From NCBI GenBank assembly GCA_025656455.1, contig JAHXHS010000032.1, positions 1 through 59,792 on the forward strand: 59,792 nucleotides of DNA. The letters run 5' to 3'. The notes beneath the pieces were generated by a model, which saw nothing but the letters and a program-made list of their open reading frames with translations, did not search any database and was not told the origin of the DNA. Shown piece by piece: positions 1-8,622 of the stretch. Position 1 is the first letter of the stretch. Each line of letters begins with the position of its first letter. This stretch comes from Candidatus Thiodiazotropha sp. (ex Epidulcina cf. delphinae) (GTDB taxonomy: Bacteria > Pseudomonadota > Gammaproteobacteria > Chromatiales > Chromatiaceae). Both the position numbers and the translations under genes were made by a program.

Positions 1-358
1 CCCCGTTGCTTGTTGGTTGAACACACTTCACTTCAAGCTTGGCACATACGATGCCGGATGGCGGGGTGTCCATCTCAGCACCCACTCAAACTGACAAACG
101 ACAAACCCTCCCCAATATGGTTCTCTTAGCCGGGTACAATATAAAACACACAAGGACCAATATTTTAATGGTCAAAATAAATTAAATATATCAACGCCTT
201 ATCGACTTTATGGCCCCTGTAAGGCACTTTTATGTGGTCTCTTAATGCCCATTGCCAGATATCTCAGTTCAATGCCGCTAATCCCGATTGCCTTATAACC
301 TATTATATATCATACTATGTATGACGCTTTAAATGGGATAAAAAATTAGGATCACCTT
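1..358. other. Intergenic region, no gene recognised
   Basis: AT-rich leader with no frame that looks like a protein. It carries a short CACCCACTCAAA motif near 78-89, resembling half of the palindromic repeats at the far end of the window (59.2 and 59.7 kb). The promoter of the following toxin gene should lie in the AT-rich stretch at about 300-350. Confidence 0.5.
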
Positions 359-733
359 GTGAGGGTATTCAAAAATGCATGGCTCGAGCGATTCGCCCGG
401 AAGCAACACATCCCTGACAAGGCATTACAGAAAGCCATTGAGCGTGTGGAGAAGGGACAGATCGACGCTAATCTGGGCGGCGGAGTGCTCAAGCAGCGTG
501 TAGCGCGGCAAGGACAAGGTAAGTCGGGCGGTTTCCGTACCATCATCCTGTATCGTGCGGCAAAATGGGCTTTCTTTGTCTACGGTTTTGCCAAGAATGA
601 CCGGGACAACATCGACAATGACGAAGAGGCTCAATTCAAGAAGGCAGCAGCTTATGTCCTTGATCTATCGGATAAGCAGTTGGCCAAGTTGATAAGCATG
701 GGGCAGTTTTCGGAGGTAGACGAAAATGGCTAA
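359..733 (+). CDS. RelE/HigB-like toxin of a type II toxin-antitoxin module
   Basis: A 124-residue protein starting at GTG. It resembles the RelE-superfamily toxins annotated HigB-like, which cleave mRNA. The recognisable core is the basic N-terminal FKNAWLERFARK, the segment KQRVARQGQGKSGGFRTIIL (about residues 46-65) and FVYGFAKNDRDNI (about 73-85), the usual beta-sheet core of this group. The stop overlaps the start of the following XRE-type antitoxin by 8 nt, so the pair is one operon in toxin-first order, as in higBA. The family assignment is from pattern recognition; the substrate is not shown by the sequence. Confidence 0.85.
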   Translation: MRVFKNAWLERFARKQHIPDKALQKAIERVEKGQIDANLGGGVLKQRVARQGQGKSGGFRTIILYRAAKWAFFVYGFAKNDRDNIDNDEEAQFKKAAAYVLDLSDKQLAKLISMGQFSEVDENG

Positions 734-1043
734 GAAATACCGGAGTGATGCGCTCGCCTCTATCCACGAAACAATGGAGGCGCTACATGAGATTGGCGCG
801 GTTGATAAGCAGACCATGCGCGAGTTTGATGATGCCTGTCTTACCCCTGTACAAGCGTTATCGCCGGAAGAGATCCGAGCGTTGCGCGAGCGAGAGCACC
901 TATCCCAGCCTGTCTTTGCCCGTTACCTCAACGTGAGCAAAAATCTTATCTCAGATTGGGAGCGAGGCACCAGAAAGCCCGGAGGCCCCGCCTTACGGCT
1001 GCTAACCATTGTCAAGAAAAACGGTATACAGGCAATCGCGTGA
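726..1043 (+). CDS. XRE/HigA-type antitoxin
   Basis: A 105-residue partner of the upstream toxin. The C-terminal half is a helix-turn-helix: LSPEEIRALREREHLSQPVF, then ARYLNVSKNLISDWERGTRK, which is the XRE/Cro recognition helix pattern. The N-terminal half (KYRSDALASIHETMEALHEI) would be the toxin-binding part. It should neutralise the toxin and autorepress the operon. The start overlaps the toxin stop by 8 nt and is preceded by a good GGAGG ribosome site at about 712-716. A broken copy of the first 28 codons lies at 2419-2562. Confidence 0.88.
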   Translation: MAKKYRSDALASIHETMEALHEIGAVDKQTMREFDDACLTPVQALSPEEIRALREREHLSQPVFARYLNVSKNLISDWERGTRKPGGPALRLLTIVKKNGIQAIA

Positions 1044-1054
1044 ACCGTATAACC

Positions 1055-1219
1055 CTAGTGTGGTGTAACGTATAAACTATACCAATCAGAGGCCCGTCAA
1101 TGCCTCAATCCTGCGTTGCAGCGCTTGACAAGGGCGCTGCCATTGCCTGCGCGCTGCGCCTGGTCTTGAGGCATTGACGGGCCTCTGATTGGTATAGTTT
1201 ATACGTTACACCACACTAG
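1055..1219. mobile_element. CTAG-bounded hairpin element (MITE-like), copy 1
   Basis: A perfect 54-bp inverted repeat: left arm 1055-1108, right arm 1166-1219, with a 57-nt centre. It begins and ends with CTAG. The inner arm segment CAGAGGCCCGTCAATG is close to CAGAGGCCCGCAAATG in the larger element at 8619-8888, and both centres share GCGTTGC- and AAGGGCGC-type blocks, so the two are one family. No transposase is encoded, so movement would need an enzyme from elsewhere. It sits 11 nt after the antitoxin stop and could also act as a transcription barrier. Confidence 0.8.
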
Positions 1220-1538
1220 TACTCCGTCAACCTGATAACTTAGTAGAGAACCATTTTGCAGTCAATGAGTATACGGAGGCTATATATGGAGGCAATCTAA
1301 GTAGAGGTAGTGTTCATAATTGGAGAGAAATCAGGGCTTTCTGAGGCTTTGGCATGATATCGCTCCTTGATATCGGGTGATGAGGATGACTGGAAGATTG
1401 CCATAATCGTGATAATGTGGCAATAGGTTGGGTGGGTGCCAGCATTGTCGTGCCGCCTTGCTGAAATGATAAGTGTCTTTGTATTTCGCTGTCACGCCTT
1501 TACTCAGAAATGAATATCAATATAAGTATCATGTCGTC
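1220..1538. other. Non-coding stretch after the hairpin element
   Basis: No convincing gene. The segment starts with AGTACTCCGTCAACCTGAT, which is close to AGTGCTCCGTCAAGGTGAT at 51056-51074; both follow directly on a CTAG, so this may be the end of a second decayed repeat. The rest is unrecognised. Confidence 0.4.
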
Positions 1539-2066
1539 TTACCCAAACAAATCAGCGACGGTCCTCATTGGGAGATAGAGCCTGACCTGCTTTACCGCTT
1601 TGTCTAGTAACTTAAAGCCGTATTGCCGGTAAAAATCCGCTATTTCATCATCCAGCGCATCCACGACAACAGCGTAAGAAGGCAAGTGCGCATTGATCTC
1701 AAGACAGTGCCGAAGCGCCCGGATCAGGGTCACCTTTCCAAGCCCCTGCCGTTGCGATTCCTTATGCACAGCCAGTTGCGCAACAAGCATCACCGGCACG
1801 GGGTATCGGGGCAGTTTTTTGGCCAAGGCTGGCGGGAGTGTCTCCCGCTCAATCTGCGTATGGGAGAGTGTATAAAAAGCACAGATACCGGCCTTGTCAT
1901 CCTTGGTCGCTCTGGCAGGCAGGACCATGGTCTTGCTGACCCCGGCTTCCCGGTGCCGGGCGGCAGAGCGCCCAATAAAATCGTTTAGTTGTTGTATGCC
2001 GCAATCGAATGAGGCGCGGTCATGCCTTGTTTTATCAAGCTCGACAAATCGTATTTCCGGGGTCAC
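1539..2066 (-). CDS. GNAT acetyltransferase toxin (TacT-like)
   Basis: A 175-residue GCN5-related acetyltransferase of the kind paired with DUF1778 antitoxins, which acetylate aminoacyl-tRNA and block translation. Visible landmarks are FDCGIQQLNDFI (about 21-32), the family N-terminal signature; the acetyl-CoA loop QRQGLGKVTLIRAL (about 104-117) following LVAQLAVHKE; and FYRQYGFKLL (about 146-155), the conserved C-terminal tyrosine region. The GTG start shares bases with the TGA of the antitoxin (GTGA overlap), so the two are translated together. Confidence 0.9.
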   Translation of the reverse strand: MTPEIRFVELDKTRHDRASFDCGIQQLNDFIGRSAARHREAGVSKTMVLPARATKDDKAGICAFYTLSHTQIERETLPPALAKKLPRYPVPVMLVAQLAVHKESQRQGLGKVTLIRALRHCLEINAHLPSYAVVVDALDDEIADFYRQYGFKLLDKAVKQVRLYLPMRTVADLFG

Positions 2067-2332
2067 CTGATACCGCGCTCTTTCGCATAGTCCCTTGCTT
2101 CACGCAGCGTTTGATTAGGCGCTTCGGCTGCTTCGCAGGCGCTCATAAAGCGGTCGAAAACATCATCCTTGACCACGATGGATTCATGTTCGCTAATCAC
2201 CCGCTGGGCGTCCTTTTCGATCAGGCGCACGATATATTCCGTCAGGCTCTTCGTTCCCAGAAGGGCCGCCGCCTTCTCTGCCGCTGCCTTGATCTCGTCA
2301 TCAATGCGCATGTCTATTCGTGATGTGGTCAT
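2063..2332 (-). CDS. DUF1778 antitoxin (TacA-like, ribbon-helix-helix)
   Basis: An 89-residue antitoxin for the GNAT toxin downstream. The N-terminus MTTSRIDMRIDDEIKAAAEK followed by GTKSLTEYIVRLI is the ribbon-helix-helix DNA-binding motif of DUF1778; the C-terminal part (FDRFMSACEAAEAPNQTLRE) is the toxin-wrapping tail. I chose the ATG at 2332; a longer open frame extends upstream but runs into the duplicated antitoxin relic and lacks family features. Gene order antitoxin-toxin with a 4-nt overlap is standard for this family. Confidence 0.88.
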   Translation of the reverse strand: MTTSRIDMRIDDEIKAAAEKAAALLGTKSLTEYIVRLIEKDAQRVISEHESIVVKDDVFDRFMSACEAAEAPNQTLREARDYAKERGIR

Positions 2333-2418
2333 ACCAGACACCTTTCTCTCAATATAATGACCTGATACTACAATAGCACCGATCCAGCTATCTGTACAGC
2401 ACTTTTCCGTACAAAGCT

Positions 2419-2562
2419 GATAAGCATGGGGCAGTTTTTGGAGGTAGACGAAAATGGCTAAGAAATACCGGCATGATGCGCTCGCCTCTATCCACGAAAC
2501 AATGGAGGCGCTACATGAGATTGGCGCGGTTGATAAGAAACGGTATACAGACAATCGCGTGA
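2419..2562 (+). pseudogene. Relic copy of the XRE antitoxin with an internal deletion
   Basis: Bases 2419-2537 repeat 691-809 (toxin 3' end, ribosome site and first 28 antitoxin codons) with few changes. The sequence then jumps to a copy of the antitoxin 3' end, which in the intact gene starts about 205 nt later (around 1018). The helix-turn-helix is lost, and the frame runs on as unrelated residues to 2726. The deletion lies at an AAGAAA-type microhomology. Together with the intact copy it brackets the GNAT module. Confidence 0.85.
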
Positions 2563-2728
2563 TCCGCATAACCGTAGATACGGATATTGATACCGGCCCA
2601 TCCCCTACTCAAATGGGTGAATACTCAAGCGCATCAAGCCATATCAAGCGGAATTTGTGCGCAAATGAACACGAAAAGACGGGCCATGATTTGCGTTCGT
2701 TTCGGAAACCGCACTGGGTCCGATAGCT

Positions 2729-3067
2729 TCAGATAGCGGCCTCGTCCTCTTCCCCGGTGCGGATGCGAATCACCTGCTCGACCGGTGTGACGAAGATCTT
2801 ACCGTCTCCGATCTTCCCGGTGCGCGCTGCATTCGTAATGGCTTCGATACACGCCTGCACCTGATCGCTGGCCACTACCAGCTCCAGCTTGACCTTGGGA
2901 AGGAAATCGACCACGTATTCAGCGCCGCGGTAGAGTTCGGTATGGCCCTTCTGCCGCCCAAAGCCCTTCACCTCGGTGGCGGTCATGCCGGTGATGCCCA
3001 CCTCCGACAAAGCCTCACGCACGTCCTCCAGCTTGAAAGGCTTGATGATTGCTTCAATTTTTTTCAT
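2729..3067 (-). CDS. glnB: PII nitrogen regulatory protein GlnB/GlnK
   Basis: A 112-residue PII signal protein, full family length. The T-loop GHTELYRGAEYVVDFLPK (about 41-58) carries Tyr51, the residue uridylylated by GlnD; the C-terminal signature TGKIGDGKIFVTPVEQVIRI is also present. PII trimers bind ATP/ADP and 2-oxoglutarate and report nitrogen and energy state to glutamine synthetase regulation, NtrB and transporters. It lies about 100 nt downstream of nadE on the same strand, so it may be cotranscribed or have its own promoter. No amtB is adjacent, which favours GlnB over GlnK. A distant PII-like gene lies at 55682. Confidence 0.95.
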   Translation of the reverse strand: MKKIEAIIKPFKLEDVREALSEVGITGMTATEVKGFGRQKGHTELYRGAEYVVDFLPKVKLELVVASDQVQACIEAITNAARTGKIGDGKIFVTPVEQVIRIRTGEEDEAAI

Positions 3068-3169
3068 TGTCTCTCTGCTCCCAATAGGGAAAGTCCTGGT
3101 GATTCAATTCGATAGCTTGCCGGGATTGTACCGCTCAGCGGTCAGGCGCGTCCATGTCTGCTTATCCGG

Positions 3170-4780
3170 TCAATACTCCCCCTTGCCCCAAGTCAACGGG
3201 TATCGGCGATCGCGTCCATAGGCGCGCCGGGTGATTTTTATCCCAGGCGGCGCCTGACGGCGCTTGTATTCATTGCGATCCACCAGGCGCACCACCCGCT
3301 CCACCACCGATTGATCGAAGCCAGCCGCCACAATCTCCGGAACCCCCTGGTCCGACTCGACATAACGCGCCAGAATCCCGTCCAGGTCGGCATAGTCCGG
3401 CAGTGAGTCGCTGTCTTTCTGGTCTGGGGCCAGTTCCGCAGATGGCGGCCTCTCCAGCACCCGCCGCGGGATAACAGGTGAAATGCCGTTGCGATAGTGG
3501 CATAGCCGGTAGACCAGGGTCTTGGGGACATCCTTGATCGGCGCAAACCCGCCGGCCATATCGCCGTACAGGGTGGCATATCCCACCGACATCTCGCTCT
3601 TGTTGCCCGTGGTCAGCAATATCCGCCCCTTTTTGTTGCTGATCGCCATCAGGATGATGCCGCGGCAACGGGCCTGGATATTCTCCTCCGTCACATCCAC
3701 CGGTTGACCGGCGAATTCATCCGCCAGCATGTCGAGAAAGGCGTTGAAGGCTGGCTCGATCGAGATGGTTCGGTGGGGCACGCCCAGGGCCTCGGCCTCT
3801 GCCACGGCATCCTGGTTGCTCATCTCGGCGGTGTAGCGGGATGGCATCATCACCACTTCCACCTGCTCCGCGCCCAGCGCGTCCACGGCCAACGCCAGGG
3901 TGAGCGCTGAATCCACCCCTCCTGAGAGCCCTATGATCGCCCCGTTGAAGCCGTTCTTGCGCACATAGTCGCGGACCCCCGTGACCAATGCCCGATAGAC
4001 CCGCTCCTCCTCGGTCATGAGCGGTGCAATCGCCTGGGTGAGGGGCGCCGCAGTCTCAGGCGTCAGTTCCACGCAACCTGTAGCCTCGTCAAAAAAAGCG
4101 AGACGCTGCACCAGTCGGCCATCGGCATCCACGACAAAAGACCCGCCGTCGAACACCAACTCATCCTGCCCTCCGACCAGATTGGCATAGATGATAGGAA
4201 CGGCATTCTCCCTCGCCCGGCGTTGCAGTAACTCCTCCCGCTCCGGCGCCTTGCCGATGTGGAAGGGGGAGGCGTTGATATTCAGCAGCAACCGGGCCCC
4301 TGCGGCGCGGCTCATGGCTGCGGGTTCCGTCTCCCAGATATCTTCGCAGACCGTCAATCCGACGCGCACCCCCTTGAGCTCGAATGTCACCGCCTCCCTG
4401 CCCGGCGAAAAGTAGCGCTTTTCGTCGAAGACACTGTAGTTGGGCAGATGATGTTTCTCATATTCCGCGAGGATCTCGCCATCCCGCCAGACGCCTGCCA
4501 CGTTATATAACCTGCCATCCCGCCGCCGCGGATAGCCCACAATCAGATGAATCCCCTGTACCGTCGAGAGGATAAGCGCGGCCGCCCTCTCCACCCGTTG
4601 GATAAAATGGTTGCGCAACAGGAGATCTTCCGGTGGATAGCCGGTGATAGCCAGCTCCGGAAACACAATGGCGTCCGCCGATCCGATAACGGCCTGAGCC
4701 GAATCGATGATCCTTTGTGCATTCCCTTCGATGTCTCCGACCAGGAAATTGAGCTGAGCGATCCGGATTTTGAGGTTCAA
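3170..4780 (-). CDS. nadE: Glutamine-dependent NAD+ synthetase
   Basis: A 536-residue two-domain enzyme that makes NAD+ from deamido-NAD+, ATP and glutamine-derived ammonia. The N-terminal nitrilase-type glutaminase domain shows its triad: Glu42 (FPELAITGYPPED), Lys109 (YEKHHLP) and Cys145 (LTVCEDIWE). The C-terminal synthetase domain has the P-loop SGGVDS at 286-291 and the family motif TGNKSEMSVGYATLYGDMAG. Length is normal for the bacterial two-domain type. nadC (49773-50612), another NAD biosynthesis gene, lies far away in this window. Upstream sits a palindromic element at 4857-5019. Confidence 0.96.
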   Translation of the reverse strand: MNLKIRIAQLNFLVGDIEGNAQRIIDSAQAVIGSADAIVFPELAITGYPPEDLLLRNHFIQRVERAAALILSTVQGIHLIVGYPRRRDGRLYNVAGVWRDGEILAEYEKHHLPNYSVFDEKRYFSPGREAVTFELKGVRVGLTVCEDIWETEPAAMSRAAGARLLLNINASPFHIGKAPEREELLQRRARENAVPIIYANLVGGQDELVFDGGSFVVDADGRLVQRLAFFDEATGCVELTPETAAPLTQAIAPLMTEEERVYRALVTGVRDYVRKNGFNGAIIGLSGGVDSALTLALAVDALGAEQVEVVMMPSRYTAEMSNQDAVAEAEALGVPHRTISIEPAFNAFLDMLADEFAGQPVDVTEENIQARCRGIILMAISNKKGRILLTTGNKSEMSVGYATLYGDMAGGFAPIKDVPKTLVYRLCHYRNGISPVIPRRVLERPPSAELAPDQKDSDSLPDYADLDGILARYVESDQGVPEIVAAGFDQSVVERVVRLVDRNEYKRRQAPPGIKITRRAYGRDRRYPLTWGKGEY

Positions 4781-4856
4781 GCGAAGACTCCTGGCTGGCT
4801 GATAACTTCTCAGGCCGCATTCCAGACCATTGCGCCGAATCTTGCAAGAGCCGCCT

Positions 4857-5019
4857 TAGGGCTGCGGCAAAAATAAATGATCCCAAAATGCGCCGGATTA
4901 TTGCTTGCCTTCTAGGCGTAGCGTAGGGCGCATAGCCGGGACTATGCAACCGAAGCTACAACAACGAAGGCAGGGAATAAGACAAGCAGTTTGGGATCAT
5001 TTATTTTGCCGCAGCCCTT
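4857..5019. repeat. Palindromic hairpin element upstream of nadE
   Basis: About 30-nt inverted arms, 4857-4887 and 4990-5019, match except for one extra A (core GGGCTGCGGCAAAA and AAATGATCCCAAA). The centre contains further complementary pieces, TTGCCTTC against GAAGGCAGGG. The size (about 160 nt) and the nested-stem design resemble the CTAG elements, but the ends differ and no CTAG is seen. It lies between divergent genes. Confidence 0.75.
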
Positions 5020-5062
5020 ATGCCGATTGACTCCAATCCATACATCATAAAGAATCAGCCGA

Positions 5063-5299
5063 ATGGGACTCAGATATCTATTTTTCGCGCTGGCGCTGTG
5101 GGGCGTCTACCTCATAGCCCGCCATTTTCTGCGTCAGCGCCGCATGCAAAGCGGCGGATCACAGCCGGTCAAGTCGGTGGAGAGCGTGCAGTGCGCCTAT
5201 TGCGGCCTCCATTTGCCGAAAAACGAGGCCGTCAGAGACAACGAACGCTACTTTTGCAACAAGGCGCACCTCAAGGCAGCGGCTGACGCTGAAAACTAG
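5063..5299 (+). CDS. PP0621-type small zinc-ribbon membrane protein
   Basis: A 78-residue protein with one N-terminal membrane segment (YLFFALALWGVYLIARHFL, about 4-22) and a C-terminal cytoplasmic zinc-binding region: CAYCGLHLPKNEAV (Cys44, Cys47), then RYFCNKAHLKAA with a third cysteine and a histidine. Proteins of this type are often found directly upstream of pilS in gammaproteobacteria; their role is unknown. The spacing to pilS is 17 nt, so it is probably in the same operon. Confidence 0.75.
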   Translation: MGLRYLFFALALWGVYLIARHFLRQRRMQSGGSQPVKSVESVQCAYCGLHLPKNEAVRDNERYFCNKAHLKAAADAEN

Positions 5300-5316
5300 G
5301 ACACTACACTCGCGCA

Positions 5317-6963
5317 ATGCATACCTGGCTGGATATCCTGGAAAACAAGATCGCCGCCTCTGCACGCCCCCGTAGCCCGACCGAAGAGCTGCACTGGCGC
5401 TCCCTGAGGCTGTTTCTGCTCTATCGCATCACCCTCTCGTTCACTCTGCTGTTCTTCTTCTATTCAGGCGCAGGGCCGGCATTTCTCGGATCCGCCGTTC
5501 CCGAACTGCATGGGATCGTGGTCACCCTCTACACAGCAATGGCCATCACCTCCGTCCTGTTCTTTCTCTGGCGCTCCCCCAATCCCGAACAACAGGCCTA
5601 TTTCGCCCTGTTTGTGGATATCACCGCCATCACCCTCTTGATGCATGCCAGTGGCGGCGTAGAGACCGGCATGGGGATGCTGATAGCGGTCTCCATCATC
5701 GCTGGCGCGCTGATCATGGGAGGCCGCGCCGCCCTTCTGTTTGCCGCACTGGCCGCACTGGCCGTGATCACCGATCAGATCCACGCCACTTTGAGCAAGT
5801 CAGCCATCCCTCCCCGGTTTTTCCAGGCCGGGTTTCTCGGGGCGGTCTTTTTCGCCACCGCACTACTCACACTGGTGCTGAGCGGACGGGCGCGGGCCAG
5901 CGAGCAGTTGGCCCAAGAGAAGGCGGACGAACTGGACCATATGGCCAAGATCAACGCCTATGTCATTCAACACATGCGCACCGGCGTGCTGGTGGTCGAC
6001 GCCTCCGGCAAGATCGTGATGATGAACGATCCGGCATGGCACCTGTTGGGCATGCCATCCGCCACCACCGGCAGCCAACTGGTCAAGGCCTCCCCGGAAC
6101 TCGCCCACATGCTGAGAAAACGCCGCGCTGCCTCGAAGCGAATCAACAATGCCTTCCGCAGCCAACGGCAGGGCCCTGAACTCAGGGCCCATTTCAATCC
6201 CCTGAGCGGCCGTAAACAGGGCGACATGCTGATTTTTCTGGAAGACACCTCCCAGATCACCCGTGAGGCGCAACAGATGAAGCTCGCCTCCCTGGGAAGG
6301 CTCACCGCCAGCATCGCCCATGAAATTCGCAACCCCTTGGGCGCCATCAGCCATGCCAGTCAGCTCTTCAAAGAGTCCCCGGACCTCAATCCGGCGGACC
6401 AGCGCCTGACAGAGATCATCACCACCAACGCCGTGCGGGTGAATCAGGTGATCGAAAACGTCCTGCAACTCTCTCGCCGAGACCCGGGCAAACCTGAGAA
6501 GATCCGGCTCAAACCCTGGCTGGATAAACTCACCGCTGACCTGATCAAATACCAGGGATTCGAGCGACAGGACCTGCACGCGCAGATAGATCCCCCGGAG
6601 ACGGAGATCATCGCCGATCCGGAGCAATTGCGGCAGGTCCTGACAAATCTCTGCAACAATGCACAAGAGCATGGGGGCAAAGAGAAAATACAGTTGCAGA
6701 TTGTTGGCGGCATGATCCAGGAATACAATCATCCGGTGATGGATGTCATCGACAATGGCCCAGGCATCGAACCGAAGGTGGCGAAGCAGATCTTCGAACC
6801 CTTTTTCACCACCCGCAACAACGGCACCGGGCTGGGGCTGTACATTGCCAAGGAGCTGAGTGAAACAAACCGTATCCGCCTGGAATATATACCCGGACCC
6901 ACCGGCGGAAGCTGTTTCCGCCTCCATTTCGACCACTGGCAAGGTGAGAACCAACCCGCATGA
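5317..6963 (+). CDS. pilS: Type IV pilus sensor histidine kinase PilS
   Basis: A 548-residue inner membrane kinase. Residues about 30-190 hold six hydrophobic segments; a PAS-like sensor follows at about 210-310 (YVIQHMRTGVLVVDASGKIV). The H-box ASIAHEIRNPLGAISHAS places the phosphorylated His at 335, and the ATPase domain has NLCNNAQEH (N box), DNGPGIEP (G1) and GTGLGLYIAKE (G2). In characterised relatives PilS phosphorylates PilR and also senses PilA in the membrane. The stop overlaps pilR by 4 nt (ATGA), so the two are coupled. Confidence 0.95.
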   Translation: MHTWLDILENKIAASARPRSPTEELHWRSLRLFLLYRITLSFTLLFFFYSGAGPAFLGSAVPELHGIVVTLYTAMAITSVLFFLWRSPNPEQQAYFALFVDITAITLLMHASGGVETGMGMLIAVSIIAGALIMGGRAALLFAALAALAVITDQIHATLSKSAIPPRFFQAGFLGAVFFATALLTLVLSGRARASEQLAQEKADELDHMAKINAYVIQHMRTGVLVVDASGKIVMMNDPAWHLLGMPSATTGSQLVKASPELAHMLRKRRAASKRINNAFRSQRQGPELRAHFNPLSGRKQGDMLIFLEDTSQITREAQQMKLASLGRLTASIAHEIRNPLGAISHASQLFKESPDLNPADQRLTEIITTNAVRVNQVIENVLQLSRRDPGKPEKIRLKPWLDKLTADLIKYQGFERQDLHAQIDPPETEIIADPEQLRQVLTNLCNNAQEHGGKEKIQLQIVGGMIQEYNHPVMDVIDNGPGIEPKVAKQIFEPFFTTRNNGTGLGLYIAKELSETNRIRLEYIPGPTGGSCFRLHFDHWQGENQPA

Positions 6964-8306
6964 CCCAGCCGACCGCGCTAATCGTTGACGACGAACCGGA
7001 CATCTGTGAGTTGCTGGAGATTACCCTGATGCGCATGGGGATAGACGCTCATTCGGTATTCGACCTGACAACCGCCCGCAAACTTCTCAAGGAGCAGTCC
7101 TTTGATCTCTGCCTGTCAGACATGCGCCTGCCCGACGGCAACGGCATCGATCTGGTGCGACATATCAATCAGACCTATCCCCAACTGCCGGTGGCCATGA
7201 TCACCGCCCACGGCAACATGGAATCGGCCATCGAGGCCCTGAAGGCCGGCGCCTTCGACTTCGTCTCCAAACCGGTCGACCTGGAGATGCTGCGCAAACT
7301 GGTGCAGCAGGCGATTAAACTGGGTAAACGGGAGGCCTCACCCACCTCACCCTCGAAGCCCCCATCCGGCGAAAACTCCCCCATGCTGGGCAACTCGCCG
7401 CCCATGCAACATGTCCGGCAACTCATCGACAAGCTTGCCCGGAGCCAGGCGCCCGTCTACATCAGCGGCGAGTCAGGGACCGGCAAAGAGCTTGCCGCGC
7501 GCCTGATTCACCAGCAGGGGCCCCGTGCCGACCACCCTTTTGTCGCCGTCAACTGCGGCGCCATCCCACAGGAACTGATGGAGAGCGAGCTGTTCGGCCA
7601 TAAAAAGGGCAGTTTCACCGGCGCCACCGGCGACCACCAAGGCCTCTTCCTGAGCGCGGACGGCGGCACCTTGTTCCTCGATGAAATCGCCGACCTGCCG
7701 CTACACATGCAGGTCAAACTGTTGCGGGCCATTCAGGAAAAGCACATTCGCCCGGTCGGCGGCCAACAGGAGGTCCCTGTGGATGCGCGCATCATCAGCG
7801 CCACCCACAAGGACCTTGCCCAACTGGTCGAAAACGGGGATTTCAGACAGGATCTCTTCTACCGCATCAATGTCATCGAACTCCCGATCCCCTCCCTGCG
7901 GGAGAGAGTCGATGATATCCCCTTGCTGTCCCAGCACTTCCTCACCCGCATAGCGCGTGAATCAGGCGACAAAAAGCCCAAACTGTCGCCTGGGGCTCTC
8001 GACAAACTCATGGGTTACGGCTTCCCTGGCAACATCAGGGAGTTGGAGAATATTCTCGAACGCTCGGTCACCTTGCTCGAGGGGTCCGAACTGGAAGCCG
8101 ACGATCTCCATCTGCCAGCAGCTCAGCAGAGCATCCAGCAAACCGGGAGTACCCGCCCCCTGGGTGACAAAATGGAACAGGTGGAGCGGGAAGCGATTTT
8201 AGAAGCCCTGGAAGAGACCCGTTGGAATCGAACGGCGGCGGCTAAAAAGCTGGGAATGACGTTAAGATCCCTGCGTTACCGGTTGGAGAAATTCGGTATT
8301 GAATAA
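6960..8306 (+). CDS. pilR: Type IV pilus sigma-54 response regulator PilR
   Basis: A 448-residue NtrC-family activator. The receiver domain (1-120) has Asp54 in LCLSDMRLPDG as phosphoacceptor. The AAA+ domain has Walker A GESGTGKE (170-177) and GSFTGA (217-222), the loop that contacts sigma-54, and the C-terminus has a Fis-type helix-turn-helix (RTAAAKKLGMTLRSLRYRLE). It should activate pilA, and a matching sigma-54 promoter lies 2.6 kb downstream at 10927. The start overlaps the pilS stop. Confidence 0.95.
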   Translation: MTQPTALIVDDEPDICELLEITLMRMGIDAHSVFDLTTARKLLKEQSFDLCLSDMRLPDGNGIDLVRHINQTYPQLPVAMITAHGNMESAIEALKAGAFDFVSKPVDLEMLRKLVQQAIKLGKREASPTSPSKPPSGENSPMLGNSPPMQHVRQLIDKLARSQAPVYISGESGTGKELAARLIHQQGPRADHPFVAVNCGAIPQELMESELFGHKKGSFTGATGDHQGLFLSADGGTLFLDEIADLPLHMQVKLLRAIQEKHIRPVGGQQEVPVDARIISATHKDLAQLVENGDFRQDLFYRINVIELPIPSLRERVDDIPLLSQHFLTRIARESGDKKPKLSPGALDKLMGYGFPGNIRELENILERSVTLLEGSELEADDLHLPAAQQSIQQTGSTRPLGDKMEQVEREAILEALEETRWNRTAAAKKLGMTLRSLRYRLEKFGIE

Positions 8307-8412
8307 AAGTCCATATTTTTACCTTGAAGGGGTGCCGAATTCACCAGGTTTAATACACAGTATGCTATATTTTACTAAATCATCATCGATACTATAACGT
8401 AAAGACCGGCTT

Positions 8413-8622
8413 ATGATCTCAGCAACGCTTTCCACAAAATATCAGCTAGCGATTCCCAAAGCTATTCGCGAAGAGCTCAGTCTGCAGGCAGGACAGAAAT
8501 TTGCCGTGATTGCCAAGGGCGGCGTAATTGAACTGGTCCCACTGCGCACGCTGAAGGCCGCGCGCGGCATGTTTAAAGAGGCTGATCCAACCGGATACCG
8601 TGATCGTAAGGATCGTGTCTAG
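8413..8622 (+). CDS. AbrB/VapB-type antitoxin
   Basis: A 69-residue antitoxin with the swapped-hairpin AbrB fold: TLSTKYQLAIPKAIREELSL (6-25), then AGQKFAVIAKGGVIELVPL. The tail AARGMFKEADPTGYRDRKDR is the toxin-binding segment typical of partners of PIN toxins. Its TAG stop lies inside the CTAG that forms the left edge of the inserted hairpin element at 8619, which now separates it by 265 nt from its toxin. Removing the element would restore a TAGTG stop/start overlap with the toxin gene. Confidence 0.9.
   Translation: MISATLSTKYQLAIPKAIREELSLQAGQKFAVIAKGGVIELVPLRTLKAARGMFKEADPTGYRDRKDRV

Noticed and set aside
5863..6954. Long minus-strand open frame (363 codons) inside pilS
   Set aside because: It is fully antisense to a gene with all kinase motifs, and has no recognisable domain or ribosome site.
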